64,000 bases of DNA from Ferrovibrio sp046297895. Its GTDB lineage: Bacteria > Pseudomonadota > Alphaproteobacteria > Ferrovibrionales > Ferrovibrionaceae. How positions within the stretch are numbered: the stretch's first letter is position 1; each line of letters begins with the position of its first letter. A model generated the notes under the pieces. It worked only from the letters and a program-made list of their open reading frames with translations. It had not been told where the DNA came from and ran no database searches. This document shows, one piece after another, positions 9,217 to 17,618 of this stretch. The position numbers were made by a program, and so were the translations under genes. The stretch is from NCBI RefSeq assembly GCF_046297895.1, contig NZ_JBKBHC010000001.1, positions 248,001-312,000 of the forward strand, read 5' to 3'.

Positions 9217-9233
9217 TTCCAGATTGTCCTTAT

Positions 9234-9272
9234 ATAGAAACAATAATGTTCCAAATATAAGATTGTTTCTAT
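9234..9272. promoter_or_regulatory. perfect 11-bp inverted repeat, probable LysR operator
   Basis: ATAGAAACAAT at 9234-9244 is repeated as its exact complement at 9262-9272, 17 bases apart, in the 116-base AT-rich gap between the LysR gene and wrbA. The right arm covers the candidate -35 box of wrbA. LysR proteins bind such dyads and often regulate a divergent gene. The length and perfection make chance unlikely in this GC-rich genome. Confidence 0.7.
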
Positions 9273-9290
9273 TTCATCGATACCTAAATT
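9263..9290 (+). promoter_or_regulatory. candidate promoter of wrbA
   Basis: TTGTTT at 9263-9268 and TAAATT at 9285-9290 are 16 bases apart. The start codon is 42 bases downstream, after a small TTTGGT/ACCAAA hairpin (9289-9306) and an AAGGAGG ribosome site. Confidence 0.4.
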
Positions 9291-9332
9291 TGGTAGCGAG
9301 ACCAAACCACCCCAGACGCCAAGGAGGCGAAA

Positions 9333-9932
9333 ATGACCAAGGTTCTCGTGCTCTATCATTCAATGTACGGCCATGTGGAGAAAATGGCCGAAGCCGTTGC
9401 AGCCGGCGCCCGCGAAGTGGCCGGAACCCAGGTGACGGTCAAGCGCGTGCCGGAAACCATGCCGGAAGAGGCCTTCAAGAAGGCCGGCGGCAAGTGGGAC
9501 CAGGCCGCCCCGATCGCCAATCCGGCTGAACTGGCCGATTACGACGCCATCATCTTTGGCACCGGCACCCGCTTTGGCAACATGAGCGGCCAGATGCGCA
9601 CCTTCCTCGACCAGACCGGTGGTCTGTGGGTCAAGGGCGCGCTGGTCGGCAAGGTCGGCAGCGTGTTCGTCTCGACCGGCACCGGCGGCGGCAACGAAAC
9701 CACGGCCAGCAGTTTCCACACCACCCTGCTGCATCACGGCATGGTGATTGTCGGCCTGCCCTATGCCATCCCTGAAACCATGGATGTGAGCGCGGTGAAG
9801 GGTGGCTCGCCGCTTGGCGCCGGCACTGTCGCCGGTGCGGATGGCAGCCGCCAGCCGACCGACGTCGAGTTGAAGACAGCCCGCTTCCAGGGCAAGCATG
9901 TGGCGGGTATTGCCGCCAAGCTTAAGGCGTAA
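9333..9932 (+). CDS. wrbA: NAD(P)H:quinone oxidoreductase, WrbA type
   Basis: A 199-residue flavodoxin-fold FMN enzyme that reduces quinones by two electrons and so limits semiquinone stress. The N-terminus V-L-V-L-Y-H-S-M-Y-G-H-V is the phosphate-binding loop for FMN; G-T-G-T-R-F-G-N-M-S-G-Q-M-R and S-T-G-T-G-G-G-N-E-T are WrbA signature segments. The length matches the E. coli family member closely. AAGGAGG sits a short way before the ATG. It is divergent from a LysR regulator, which suggests induction by the enzyme's own substrates, and is followed at 53 bases by a pirin, another protein linked to phenolic compounds. Confidence 0.95.
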   Translation: MTKVLVLYHSMYGHVEKMAEAVAAGAREVAGTQVTVKRVPETMPEEAFKKAGGKWDQAAPIANPAELADYDAIIFGTGTRFGNMSGQMRTFLDQTGGLWVKGALVGKVGSVFVSTGTGGGNETTASSFHTTLLHHGMVIVGLPYAIPETMDVSAVKGGSPLGAGTVAGADGSRQPTDVELKTARFQGKHVAGIAAKLKA

Positions 9933-9985
9933 CATCTATCTCCGGACCGGCGGCCTGCGGGCCGCCGCATCCGATGGAGGCTATC

Positions 9986-10705
9986 GTGATCCATGTCATT
10001 CCGTTCGACCGCCTTGGTCGTATGCAGATCGACTGGCTGAACAGCCGGTTCCACTTCAACTTCTCTGGTGTCGCCGCGCCGATGGGCTTCGGCTTCGGGC
10101 CGCTGCGCGTGTGGAACGACGACGAAATCCTGCCTCAGTCGGGCTTCCCGATGCATGGCCACCGCGACATGGAAATCATCACCTATGTTCGCAAGGGCGC
10201 CATCAGTCACGAGGACTCACTCGGCAACAAGGGTCGCACCCCGGCCGGCGATGTGCAGGTGATGTCGGCGGGCACAGGCATCATGCATTCGGAATGGAAT
10301 GCCGAGGATGAACTGACCCATCTGTTCCAGATCTGGATCGAACCGCGCCAGGCACGGTTGAAGCCGCGCTGGGACCAAGCCCAGTTCCCCAAGGGCGACC
10401 GCGCCAACCGCCTGGTGCCGCTTGCCTCGGGTGAACAGCCTGTACTGGATGCAAATCCCGGCACGCTGCTGATCCATCAGGATGCAACGCTGTATGGCGC
10501 CCTGATCGACAAAGGCGCCAGCATGAACTTCGAGATGCCGGAAAGCCGCATGGCCTATCTGGTGGTGGCCGACGGCAAGGTCACGCTGAATGGCAACGAG
10601 GTGCAGACGCGCGATGGCGTGGCTCTGGTGGGTGAGGGCAAGCTGGAGATCGCATCGATCGAGGGCGCCGAAATCCTGCTGTTCGATCTGCCGCGGCCGA
10701 ATTGA
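9986..10705 (+). CDS. pirin family protein, YhhW-like
   Basis: A 239-residue bicupin. Members related to E. coli YhhW can oxidise quercetin; others bind metals without known activity. The metal ligands H57, H59, H101 and E103 are present (P-M-H-G-H-R-D and M-H-S-E-W-N). I prefer the GTG at 9986 because GGAGG lies five bases upstream and homologous N-termini begin at this point; the ATG at 9974 overlaps that ribosome site. It follows wrbA in the same direction, so the two may be an operon that handles flavonoid or quinone compounds. A strong terminator follows at once. Confidence 0.9.
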   Translation: MIHVIPFDRLGRMQIDWLNSRFHFNFSGVAAPMGFGFGPLRVWNDDEILPQSGFPMHGHRDMEIITYVRKGAISHEDSLGNKGRTPAGDVQVMSAGTGIMHSEWNAEDELTHLFQIWIEPRQARLKPRWDQAQFPKGDRANRLVPLASGEQPVLDANPGTLLIHQDATLYGALIDKGASMNFEMPESRMAYLVVADGKVTLNGNEVQTRDGVALVGEGKLEIASIEGAEILLFDLPRPN

Positions 10706-10725
10706 TACAAGCCGACATCGCTTTG

Positions 10726-10757
10726 ACCGGCCGCGGCTAGTCCGCGGCCGGTTTTTT
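10726..10757 (+). terminator. rho-independent terminator after the pirin gene
   Basis: A perfect 10-bp GC stem (10727-10736 with 10742-10751) with loop CTAGT is followed by six T residues. It works only rightwards. The loop holds the stop codon of the convergent MscS-like gene, so the left arm lies outside that gene and the right arm encodes its last residues. Confidence 0.85.
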
Positions 10758-13187
10758 GTTGCCGGCCAGGGCCAGCACCATTTTTTCCAGGCGATCGATA
10801 TCGGCCAGATGCACATCGCTCTGGGCATAGGGAATTTCGATGCCATTCGCCTTACAGGCCTTGTAGATGGCAAAACGAAGGTCACTCTCGATCGCCATGC
10901 GGCGCTCCACATCGGCAATGAAGCCACGCAAGGCAAATACCAGGGCGCTGTCACCGAAATCGCGGAAGATGACCATGGGCGCCGGGATACTCAGGATTTC
11001 CGGATGCTTGCTCAGGCAATCCAGCAAGACATCGCGGGCCTTTTCCGCATCAGTGCCATAGGCCAGGCCGATATTGATATCCACCCGCCCGAGACGGTTG
11101 CGATGCGTCCAGTTCATCACCGGACTGGAGATCAGGTCGGAATTCGGGATGATCACCGAGGCGCGCGGGAAGGTTTCGATTTCGGTCGACCGCACATTGA
11201 TGCGACGGACATACCCCTCACGGTCGCCTACCACTACCCAGTCTCCGACCTTTACCGGCCGTTCAATCAGGAGAATCAGGCCGGAAACGAAATTGTTCAC
11301 GATATTCTGCAGGCCGAAGCCGATACCGACCGACAACGCGCCGGCAATAATCGCCAAGTTCGACAGATCGAGGCCCACCGCACCTATGGCGGCTACGCCG
11401 GCCAGCAGATAGCCGGCATAGGTCAGGCCCGTGACCATGGAATTGCGCACGCCGGGGTCTATACCGCTCTGCTGCTCCAGCCGGACATTGAGTCCGCCAC
11501 TCAACAACCGCGTGACCCCGATGCCGATCACCAGCACCATCACGGCGCCCAGGATGTTGCCCAGCGATATGGTGACCGGGCCGATGGTCACGCCATAAAA
11601 CAGTTCCAGAGTGTAAGCGATCAGCGTGGCGCCGCTCATGCCCCAGGCCAGCGCCAGGGCGATCAGCAGAAGCAGGAACAGAAAGACATCGATCAGCAGG
11701 CCAAGGAAAATCTGGGTCGTGGTACTCATCGGGCCGCTCAGGCCGAGTGCCTTGCGCCAGGATTGCAGTCGGCTATCGGGACTGTCGGCCAGACTGCTCA
11801 GGCCATCGCGGATCGCCGTGCGCACAACACTGTAGGCGGCCAGGGCCAGGGCTGAGCAAAGCAAGGCAAAGGACAGGAATGCTGCGAAGCTGTAATAGCC
11901 CAGCAGGATCGCCGCCAGCGCGACCAGGTTCAAGGCGAATACGGCGCCGGCCAACAGGCGGATCGGCTGTAAATCCTGCCCGACAGAGCGCCAGAGCCGG
12001 GGATCGGCAAATCCAAGATTGACCAGGCCCAGGAACAGGGCCACCGCGGCGATCACGAGGTCGCGCCCGGCCGCACCGAAATCAGGCGAACGGGAGGGCG
12101 CAACCAGTATGCTCAGAAGCACGATGCCCACCGCGAATACCGTTGCGCGGTTGAGCAGGTTGTCGCGTTGCGGCTGCGGCAGCTTGATCACGGCCCAGGC
12201 TGGATAACGCGGCTCGAGGATGGCATAGACCAGGCCATGGGCCAGCAGGGCCAGGCTGAGCGCCTGCATCAGCGCGTGCAACAAAAGTCCGACCAGACCG
12301 CTGGCCCAGCCATTGCCTGCAACCACGCCATAGGCGGTCCATAGCACCGTCAGGGGGATCGCGGTGCGATTCAACAGTTCTGTGAAGGCCGCCACGGTAC
12401 GCCGCGCCGCAGACGGCTCCTGCATGTCGGGACGAACGCCGTGATGGCGATGCAGCCAGCGCTGCATCGGGATGACCAAGACTACGGACAGCAAGGCAAC
12501 AAGAGCCATTTGCATCAGGGTGGTGCTGCCTGCCCGCCGGTTGTCGCTGGCATCCCACCATTCCTGCGGCGCAGTCCGCACCACTGCGGCAGCGGCAACG
12601 AGATCGGCCAGGCCTTCGCGCCAGAACGACTGGCTAACCGGCGAGGCGCCCCGATATATCAACTGTCGGGTAAACTGCTGGCGCGCCTCAGCGGCAACCT
12701 CATCCTGCATGGCGATGATCCTGGCGAGCGCCAGTTCGGCTTGCTTGACGCCATCCTGTACGGTCTGCAGCCGGGCCGAAAGCTGCCGGCGCGAATCAGC
12801 TATCGCTGCCGATTCGCGCGGCTGGCCGGCGGCGGGTGCCGGACCGAGGGCATCGAGTTGGATCTGCGCCGCCGCGGCCGCCTGCTTGAACTGATCGCGT
12901 TCTTCGGTTGCCGCCACGCGCAGCCGGTCCAGCGCCGCGCGCAGCTCGACGAAACCCTCGTCATCCATGCGGGGATCACGCAACTGGCGCGTAATGCCGG
13001 CCAGGGCCGCGTCCCAGTCCGTCGGCTTGCGCGAGCCGATTGCTCCCGCGGATGCGGCGGTCTGCGCTTGTGCCGGCAGAATGCTTATGGGCGGCAATGC
13101 GGACAGGGCAGCAAAGACAAGGCCAACCAGGAGGCCGAAAGTCCCCGCTTTGCGGAATATGGTTTGGGCTGAATGGAGCATGAGCAT
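10737..13187 (-). CDS. MscS family mechanosensitive channel, large, DUF3772 type
   Basis: An 816-residue inner-membrane channel. A signal peptide (A-Q-A near residue 42) leads to a periplasmic alpha-helical part of about 150 residues rich in Q and R (DUF3772-like), then about ten membrane helices. The C-terminal third is the MscS core: the pore-lining region is followed by the signature N-F-V-S-G-L-I-L-L-I-E-R-P-V-K-V-G-D-W-V and the beta/alpha-beta cytosolic cage. Such channels release solutes on hypo-osmotic shock. The start is uncertain: ATG at 13187, ATG at 13181 or GTG at 13223; none has a good ribosome site. It stands alone and ends inside the pirin terminator. Confidence 0.9.
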   Translation of the reverse strand: MLMLHSAQTIFRKAGTFGLLVGLVFAALSALPPISILPAQAQTAASAGAIGSRKPTDWDAALAGITRQLRDPRMDDEGFVELRAALDRLRVAATEERDQFKQAAAAAQIQLDALGPAPAAGQPRESAAIADSRRQLSARLQTVQDGVKQAELALARIIAMQDEVAAEARQQFTRQLIYRGASPVSQSFWREGLADLVAAAAVVRTAPQEWWDASDNRRAGSTTLMQMALVALLSVVLVIPMQRWLHRHHGVRPDMQEPSAARRTVAAFTELLNRTAIPLTVLWTAYGVVAGNGWASGLVGLLLHALMQALSLALLAHGLVYAILEPRYPAWAVIKLPQPQRDNLLNRATVFAVGIVLLSILVAPSRSPDFGAAGRDLVIAAVALFLGLVNLGFADPRLWRSVGQDLQPIRLLAGAVFALNLVALAAILLGYYSFAAFLSFALLCSALALAAYSVVRTAIRDGLSSLADSPDSRLQSWRKALGLSGPMSTTTQIFLGLLIDVFLFLLLLIALALAWGMSGATLIAYTLELFYGVTIGPVTISLGNILGAVMVLVIGIGVTRLLSGGLNVRLEQQSGIDPGVRNSMVTGLTYAGYLLAGVAAIGAVGLDLSNLAIIAGALSVGIGFGLQNIVNNFVSGLILLIERPVKVGDWVVVGDREGYVRRINVRSTEIETFPRASVIIPNSDLISSPVMNWTHRNRLGRVDINIGLAYGTDAEKARDVLLDCLSKHPEILSIPAPMVIFRDFGDSALVFALRGFIADVERRMAIESDLRFAIYKACKANGIEIPYAQSDVHLADIDRLEKMVLALAGNKKPAAD

Positions 13188-13359
13188 ATGCGGATCGATA
13201 AGGCGCCCGGGAGGCGGGGTCACGTTTCGGTGAGTCGAATCCGTCTGTTGACCCGACTTGGATGCATTTTACTCCCTTTGCTGCCAGATTGGGGCAAAAA
13301 CAAGGCTCTGGTGATCCGGCCGGTCGAGCCGGGATCGGTTAGATCGCAAACCAACCCGC

Positions 13360-14067
13360 ATGCAGGTCCAACGGCTTTTTCCGCTACTACTGCTGATCCT
13401 CGGCCTGGCCCTGTTCCTGGCCCTGGATCTCGACCGGCATTTCGACCTCACCACCTTGCGGGCCAGACAGTCCGGGCTGCGCCTGTGGACGAATGCACAC
13501 CCGATCGAGGCCGTAGTCGGCTACATCCTTTTCTATGCACTGGTGGTTGCCTTTTCCCTGCCTGTCGCCAGCCTCGTCACGCTCGCGGGGGGCTTTCTTT
13601 TTGGTCCCTGGCTCGGAACGTTCTGTACGGCAACGGGGGCTACCCTGGGCGCCGTGGCGGTCTTCCTTGCCGTCCGCGTGGCAATGGGCAACAGCCTTGC
13701 CGGCGTCCTGCACCGCAAGGCCGGATCTCGGCTAGCGGCATTGGAGCACGAATTAAGGCGCAACGGATTCCATTACCTGCTGTTTCTTCGCCTGGTGCCG
13801 GCCTTTCCGTTCTGGCTGGTCAATATCGCGCCGGCGGTTTTCGGCCTTCCACTTGGCTCCTATGCCCTTGCCACGGCCGTCGGGATTCTTCCGGCCACCT
13901 TCGCTTTCAGCTATCTGGGCCACGGCCTGAATGCCACGCTCGCACAATCCGGCAGCATAGAGGCCGCAGATATCTTCATACCGGAAATCCTGATCGCCTT
14001 GACTCTTCTGGCCCTGCTGTCTTTGCTGCCCATCTGGCTGAAGCGGCGGCGCAATCGGCGGGAGTGA
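13360..14067 (+). CDS. TVP38/TMEM64 (VTT domain) membrane protein
   Basis: A 235-residue integral membrane protein with the VTT/DedA-related fold. An N-terminal helix is followed by the conserved T-L-A-G-G-F-L-F-G-P-W-L-G region (~75-87), the glycine-rich helix around 90-110 and L-R-L-V-P-A-F-P-F-W near 145. Proteins of this superfamily are linked to lipid scrambling or small-molecule transport; the substrate here is unknown. The ATG at 13360 has no clear ribosome site. A flavin disulfide reductase follows four bases after the stop, an association I recall from several bacterial groups, so the pair probably acts together at the membrane. Confidence 0.88.
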   Translation: MQVQRLFPLLLLILGLALFLALDLDRHFDLTTLRARQSGLRLWTNAHPIEAVVGYILFYALVVAFSLPVASLVTLAGGFLFGPWLGTFCTATGATLGAVAVFLAVRVAMGNSLAGVLHRKAGSRLAALEHELRRNGFHYLLFLRLVPAFPFWLVNIAPAVFGLPLGSYALATAVGILPATFAFSYLGHGLNATLAQSGSIEAADIFIPEILIALTLLALLSLLPIWLKRRRNRRE

Positions 14068-14071
14068 GGGC

Positions 14072-15499
14072 ATGGCAGAGCGCATTGACTGCGATATCGC
14101 CGTGATTGGTGCGGGTTCAGGTGGCTTGTCGGTCGCGGCCGGAGCCGCGCTGATGGGTGCGCGGACCGTCTTGATCGAGCGTGGCCGCATGGGCGGCGAC
14201 TGCCTGAATTACGGATGCATCCCTTCCAAGGCGCTGATCGCAGCGGCACGGCATGCCGTTTCCTGGCGCCACGCATCCGGGATGGGCATCCGCTACAACG
14301 AACCTGAAATCGACTTCGCAGCGGTGATGCGCCATGTGAAGAACACCATTGCCGCGGTCGCGCCGCATGACTCTGCGGAGCGCTTTGCCGCACTGGGCGC
14401 CACCGTATTGCGTGCCGAAGCCCGCTTTGTGGGCCCCGACCTGCTGCAGGCCGGCGCAACGACGATCCGCGCACGTCGCATCGTGATCGCAACGGGCTCG
14501 CGCCCCGCCATCCCACCAATCCCGGGGCTGGAAGCGGTTCGGTATCTGACAAACGAAACGATCTTCGATCTGGACCAGCCCCCCATACACCTCATGATTC
14601 TCGGTGGCGGCGCGATCGGCATCGAACTGGCGCAGGCCTTTCGCCGCCTCGGCGTGAAGGTCACCCTGATCGAGCGCCTCACGTGCCTGGCCCGCGAAGA
14701 TGCCGAACTGAGCGGCCTGCTGGTCAATGCCCTGCGCGAAGAGGGCGTCTTACTGCACGAGCAGACCGAGGTGACGCTGGTCGAGAACACTGTCTCCGGG
14801 ATCGTGCTGACCCTGCGTTACGCCGATGGCCGGATCGAGCGGATCGCCGGTTCCCATCTGCTGGTCGTCACCGGCCGCCAACCCAATCTCGACTCGCTCG
14901 ACCTGCCCCGAGCCGACATCGCCTCAGATGCCCGCGGCGTGATCGTCGACCGTCGACTGCGCAGCAGCAACAAACGCGTCTTTGCCGTTGGCGATGCCAC
15001 GGGCCTCAGCCCGTTCACCCATACTGCCGGCTATCATGCCGGCGTGGTGCTGAAGAATGTCCTGTTTCGCCTGCCCGCAACAGCGGATCACAGCCTGATG
15101 CCACGGGTAATCCATGGCGATCCCGAACTGGCCGCCGTGGGCCTGAACGAGACCGAGGCCCGTGCCCGGCATGGCCGGATCACGATCCTGCGCAGGTCTT
15201 TCGCCGAAAACGACCGCGCCAGGACAGAAGGCCGCGGGGACGGCCTGCTGAAGGCGATCATATCCCCACGCGGACGGATACTGGGTGCCGCCATAGCGGG
15301 CCCGGAAGCCGGCGGCCTGATCCAGCCATGGATTCTGGCCATGCAGAAAGGCCTGGGCGTCGGCGCCATCCAGGCCCTTGCCGTGCCCTACCCGAATCGC
15401 GGCGAGGCAAGCAAACAGGCGGCGGGCGACTTCTATCGACCCAGACTGCTCTCCCCTATCACCCGGGGAATCGTGCAGTTTCTCGCCCGCTTCGATTGA
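14072..15499 (+). CDS. FAD-dependent pyridine nucleotide-disulfide oxidoreductase, MerA/Lpd-like
   Basis: A 475-residue flavoenzyme of the lipoamide dehydrogenase / mercuric reductase family. It has the FAD site V-I-G-A-G-S-G-G near residue 10, the redox pair in C-L-N-Y-G-C-I-P-S-K, the NAD(P)H site G-G-G-A-I-G-I-E and V-F-A-V-G-D-A. Near the C-terminus the usual H-P-T-x-x-E is Y-P-N-R-G-E: the catalytic histidine is tyrosine, as in MerA. The MerA N-terminal metal domain and terminal cysteine pair are absent, so mercury reduction is unlikely. It is translated just after the TVP38 gene and may pass electrons to a thiol or quinone at the membrane. Confidence 0.88.
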   Translation: MAERIDCDIAVIGAGSGGLSVAAGAALMGARTVLIERGRMGGDCLNYGCIPSKALIAAARHAVSWRHASGMGIRYNEPEIDFAAVMRHVKNTIAAVAPHDSAERFAALGATVLRAEARFVGPDLLQAGATTIRARRIVIATGSRPAIPPIPGLEAVRYLTNETIFDLDQPPIHLMILGGGAIGIELAQAFRRLGVKVTLIERLTCLAREDAELSGLLVNALREEGVLLHEQTEVTLVENTVSGIVLTLRYADGRIERIAGSHLLVVTGRQPNLDSLDLPRADIASDARGVIVDRRLRSSNKRVFAVGDATGLSPFTHTAGYHAGVVLKNVLFRLPATADHSLMPRVIHGDPELAAVGLNETEARARHGRITILRRSFAENDRARTEGRGDGLLKAIISPRGRILGAAIAGPEAGGLIQPWILAMQKGLGVGAIQALAVPYPNRGEASKQAAGDFYRPRLLSPITRGIVQFLARFD

Positions 15500-15508
15500 G
15501 CCCCGGCT

Positions 15509-15514
15509 TATAAT
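15509..15514 (+). promoter_or_regulatory. consensus -10 box placed for a leaderless mRNA
   Basis: A perfect TATAAT ends six bases before the ATG of the histidine kinase at 15521. Transcription would start at the ATG itself, and no Shine-Dalgarno sequence is present. The -35 region is weak. Confidence 0.45.
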
Positions 15515-15520
15515 ATCGGC

Positions 15521-16945
15521 ATGGATACTCCGCCCCTGCATGATGGATCGGCCGCAGCGCCGCAACAGGCCGTTGGCGCCGTCAGCCTGTCGAGCCGGCT
15601 GCTGCTGCTGACGATCCTGTTCGTCATGGTCGCCGAGATTCTGATCTATCTGCCCTCTATGGCGCGATTCCGCATCAGCTATCTGGAGGCGCGCATCGAA
15701 CTGGCCGACCAAGCCGCCCTGGCCCTGCTGGCCGCCCCGAACGGCATGGTCAGCGCCGAACTGGAAGACGAACTGCTGCGGAATGTGGGCGGCAAGCTGG
15801 TGGCGATGCGTCGTCTGGAGTCGAATGCCCTGATCCTGAGCGACCGTCAGGAATTGCCAATGCTCGGCAAGCCCGTAGACCTGTCGAACTGGATGTGGTG
15901 GGAAGCCATCGTCGATGCCGTTTCCACACTGTCAGGCAATGCCGACCGCTATATCCGCGTGGTAGGCCCCTCGCCGCGCGACCCAAAGACTCGGATCGAA
16001 CTGGTACTGCCTACCGCTCCGCTGACCGAAGCTTTGCGCGATTTTTCATGGCGGATTTTTTCGCTGTCGCTGCTTATTTCACTGGTTACCGCCGGCCTCG
16101 TTTATCTGAGCCTGCAATGGTTGCTGGTGCGGCCGATGCAACGACTGATCAACAGTATCGTCGGTTTCCGCGCTGCGCCCGAGGATGTGCGGCAGATCAT
16201 CCGCCCCACGGCCCGTCGGGACGAACTGGGTCTGGCCGAACGCGAATTGCAGGTGATGCAGCAGGAGTTGCGCCATGCCCTGACCCAACGCGCGCGCCTG
16301 GCCCAGCTTGGCATCGCTGTCAGCAAGATCAGCCATGACCTGCGCAACATGTTGGCTTCCGCCCAATTGGTCTCGGATCGCCTGGCAGCTTCCGAAGATC
16401 CCACCGTGCGCCAGGTGGCACCGCGACTGGTCGGTGCGGTGGATCGCGCCATCGCACTGTGCGCGCAGACCCTGCGCTACGGCAAGGCTGAAGAACGTGC
16501 ACCAGAACCTGAAAACATAGCCCTGCGCAGCTTTGTGGAAGATGTCGCCGCCGCCCTTGGCCTGGCCGAGGGCAGCACAATCCGGTGGCATAATGCGGTT
16601 CCGTCCGATCTTACCCTGCCGGCCGATGCGGAACACCTGTACCGCGTGCTGAATAATCTGATGCGCAACGCTATCCAGGCCATGCCGGAAGGTGGAGACC
16701 TGCGTGTGGCGGCCGCAATCAGCGGCAGGGAAGCGGTGATCGAGATCGCCGATACCGGCTCTGGCCTGAATAATGAAGTGAGCGACCATCTCTTCGAACC
16801 CTTCCGCGGCAGCCGGAACGGCGGCACGGGCCTGGGACTGGCCATTGCCCGCGAATTGGTACGCGCGCATGGCGGCGAGCTTGAACTGGCACGCACCGGG
16901 CCACTGGGCACGACCTTCAGAATTCGCTTGCCGGCTGCCAGTTAA
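15521..16945 (+). CDS. membrane sensor histidine kinase, orphan
   Basis: A 474-residue sensor kinase. Membrane helices at about 26-47 and 178-202 flank a periplasmic sensor of ~130 residues; a HAMP linker follows (200-255). The phosphorylation site is H272 in S-K-I-S-H-D-L-R-N, and the ATPase boxes are complete: N-N-L-M-R-N-A-I-Q, D-T-G-S-G-L and G-T-G-L-G-L-A-I. No response regulator is encoded nearby, so the partner must lie elsewhere. It starts 21 bases after the flavoenzyme gene but has its own TATAAT just before the ATG, pointing to separate, leaderless expression. The signal it senses is unknown. Confidence 0.92.
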   Translation: MDTPPLHDGSAAAPQQAVGAVSLSSRLLLLTILFVMVAEILIYLPSMARFRISYLEARIELADQAALALLAAPNGMVSAELEDELLRNVGGKLVAMRRLESNALILSDRQELPMLGKPVDLSNWMWWEAIVDAVSTLSGNADRYIRVVGPSPRDPKTRIELVLPTAPLTEALRDFSWRIFSLSLLISLVTAGLVYLSLQWLLVRPMQRLINSIVGFRAAPEDVRQIIRPTARRDELGLAERELQVMQQELRHALTQRARLAQLGIAVSKISHDLRNMLASAQLVSDRLAASEDPTVRQVAPRLVGAVDRAIALCAQTLRYGKAEERAPEPENIALRSFVEDVAAALGLAEGSTIRWHNAVPSDLTLPADAEHLYRVLNNLMRNAIQAMPEGGDLRVAAAISGREAVIEIADTGSGLNNEVSDHLFEPFRGSRNGGTGLGLAIARELVRAHGGELELARTGPLGTTFRIRLPAAS

Positions 16946-17044
16946 CCATATCACTTAACTGTATATTGACTGCCATCCGGGCAATAATGGACCCAGCTAG
17001 AATGGCTGAGCGGTGTCCCTTGGGTGTCACGCAGGAGAATTGCC

Positions 17045-17530
17045 ATGCGTTCCGCAATCTGCATCGTTTTGCTGCTTCCCCTGCTTGCCGCCTGCGCGGA
17101 TGAGCGAAGCAACCTGACCCCGGCGACACAGGGACTTGCCCTTGGCGTTGGCGTCGAACTGGTCAAGACCAGGATCGAACGCCGCCTGGATGTGACCTGC
17201 AATCCGCTGAATATGATCAGCGACGGCAGTTACTGCGTCAGCAATTACAAGCCGACTGATCGCCAGGAGGTATGGTGTTTCAAGACCCTTGGCGGGGTGG
17301 ACTGCTATGGCGAACCCGATCCCTATTCTCTCGAGGGTCGCGCCCTGCCCGCGCCGCCGCGCCCGCTGGCGGATCCAAGGATGCCGATGACACCGCCCGG
17401 CCGGCGCAACCCGCCGCAGCTTGCCGTCGCACCCGTAGGCATGCAGGCAGACATGCAGGAGTCGGAACAGCCGGAACCCACCGTTGTGGAGCCGCCACCT
17501 GGCCGCTCGCCAGCTCCTGCGGCAAACTAA
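17045..17530 (+). CDS. small lipoprotein of unknown function
   Basis: A 161-residue predicted outer- or inner-membrane lipoprotein. The signal peptide ends in the lipobox L-A-A-C (Cys17). The mature part has a short conserved-looking core with four further cysteines (C-N-P near 51, Y-C-V near 62, W-C-F near 76, D-C-Y near 84), which could form two disulfides, and then a proline-rich tail of about 60 residues that is probably disordered and reaches into the periplasm or cell wall. ATG at 17045 was chosen because AGGAGA lies six bases upstream; a GTG at 17024 would precede the signal peptide. No function can be assigned. Confidence 0.85.
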   Translation: MRSAICIVLLLPLLAACADERSNLTPATQGLALGVGVELVKTRIERRLDVTCNPLNMISDGSYCVSNYKPTDRQEVWCFKTLGGVDCYGEPDPYSLEGRALPAPPRPLADPRMPMTPPGRRNPPQLAVAPVGMQADMQESEQPEPTVVEPPPGRSPAPAAN

Positions 17531-17571
17531 ATCCGTCATCACTCCATCGGTGAATTAATACCGCACCCCCC

Positions 17572-17602
17572 TTGCCGTGACCGGCAATGCGCTACCTTTT
17601 TT
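17572..17602 (+). terminator. weak terminator-like hairpin
   Basis: A 6-bp stem (17572-17577 with 17582-17587, loop TGAC) is followed after nine bases by six T residues. The distance to the T-run makes it a poor intrinsic terminator. It lies between the lipoprotein and cyclase genes. Confidence 0.3.
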
Positions 17603-17618
17603 GGCAGGAATCCTGCGC

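Noticed and set aside
10590..11855. 421-codon plus-strand frame opposite the MscS gene
   Set aside because: Antisense shadow with repetitive D/H/R/Q sequence; the minus-strand channel is unmistakable.
14072..15499. Naming the flavoenzyme mercuric reductase (merA)
   Set aside because: It lacks the N-terminal metal domain and the C-terminal cysteine pair, and no other mer genes are present.
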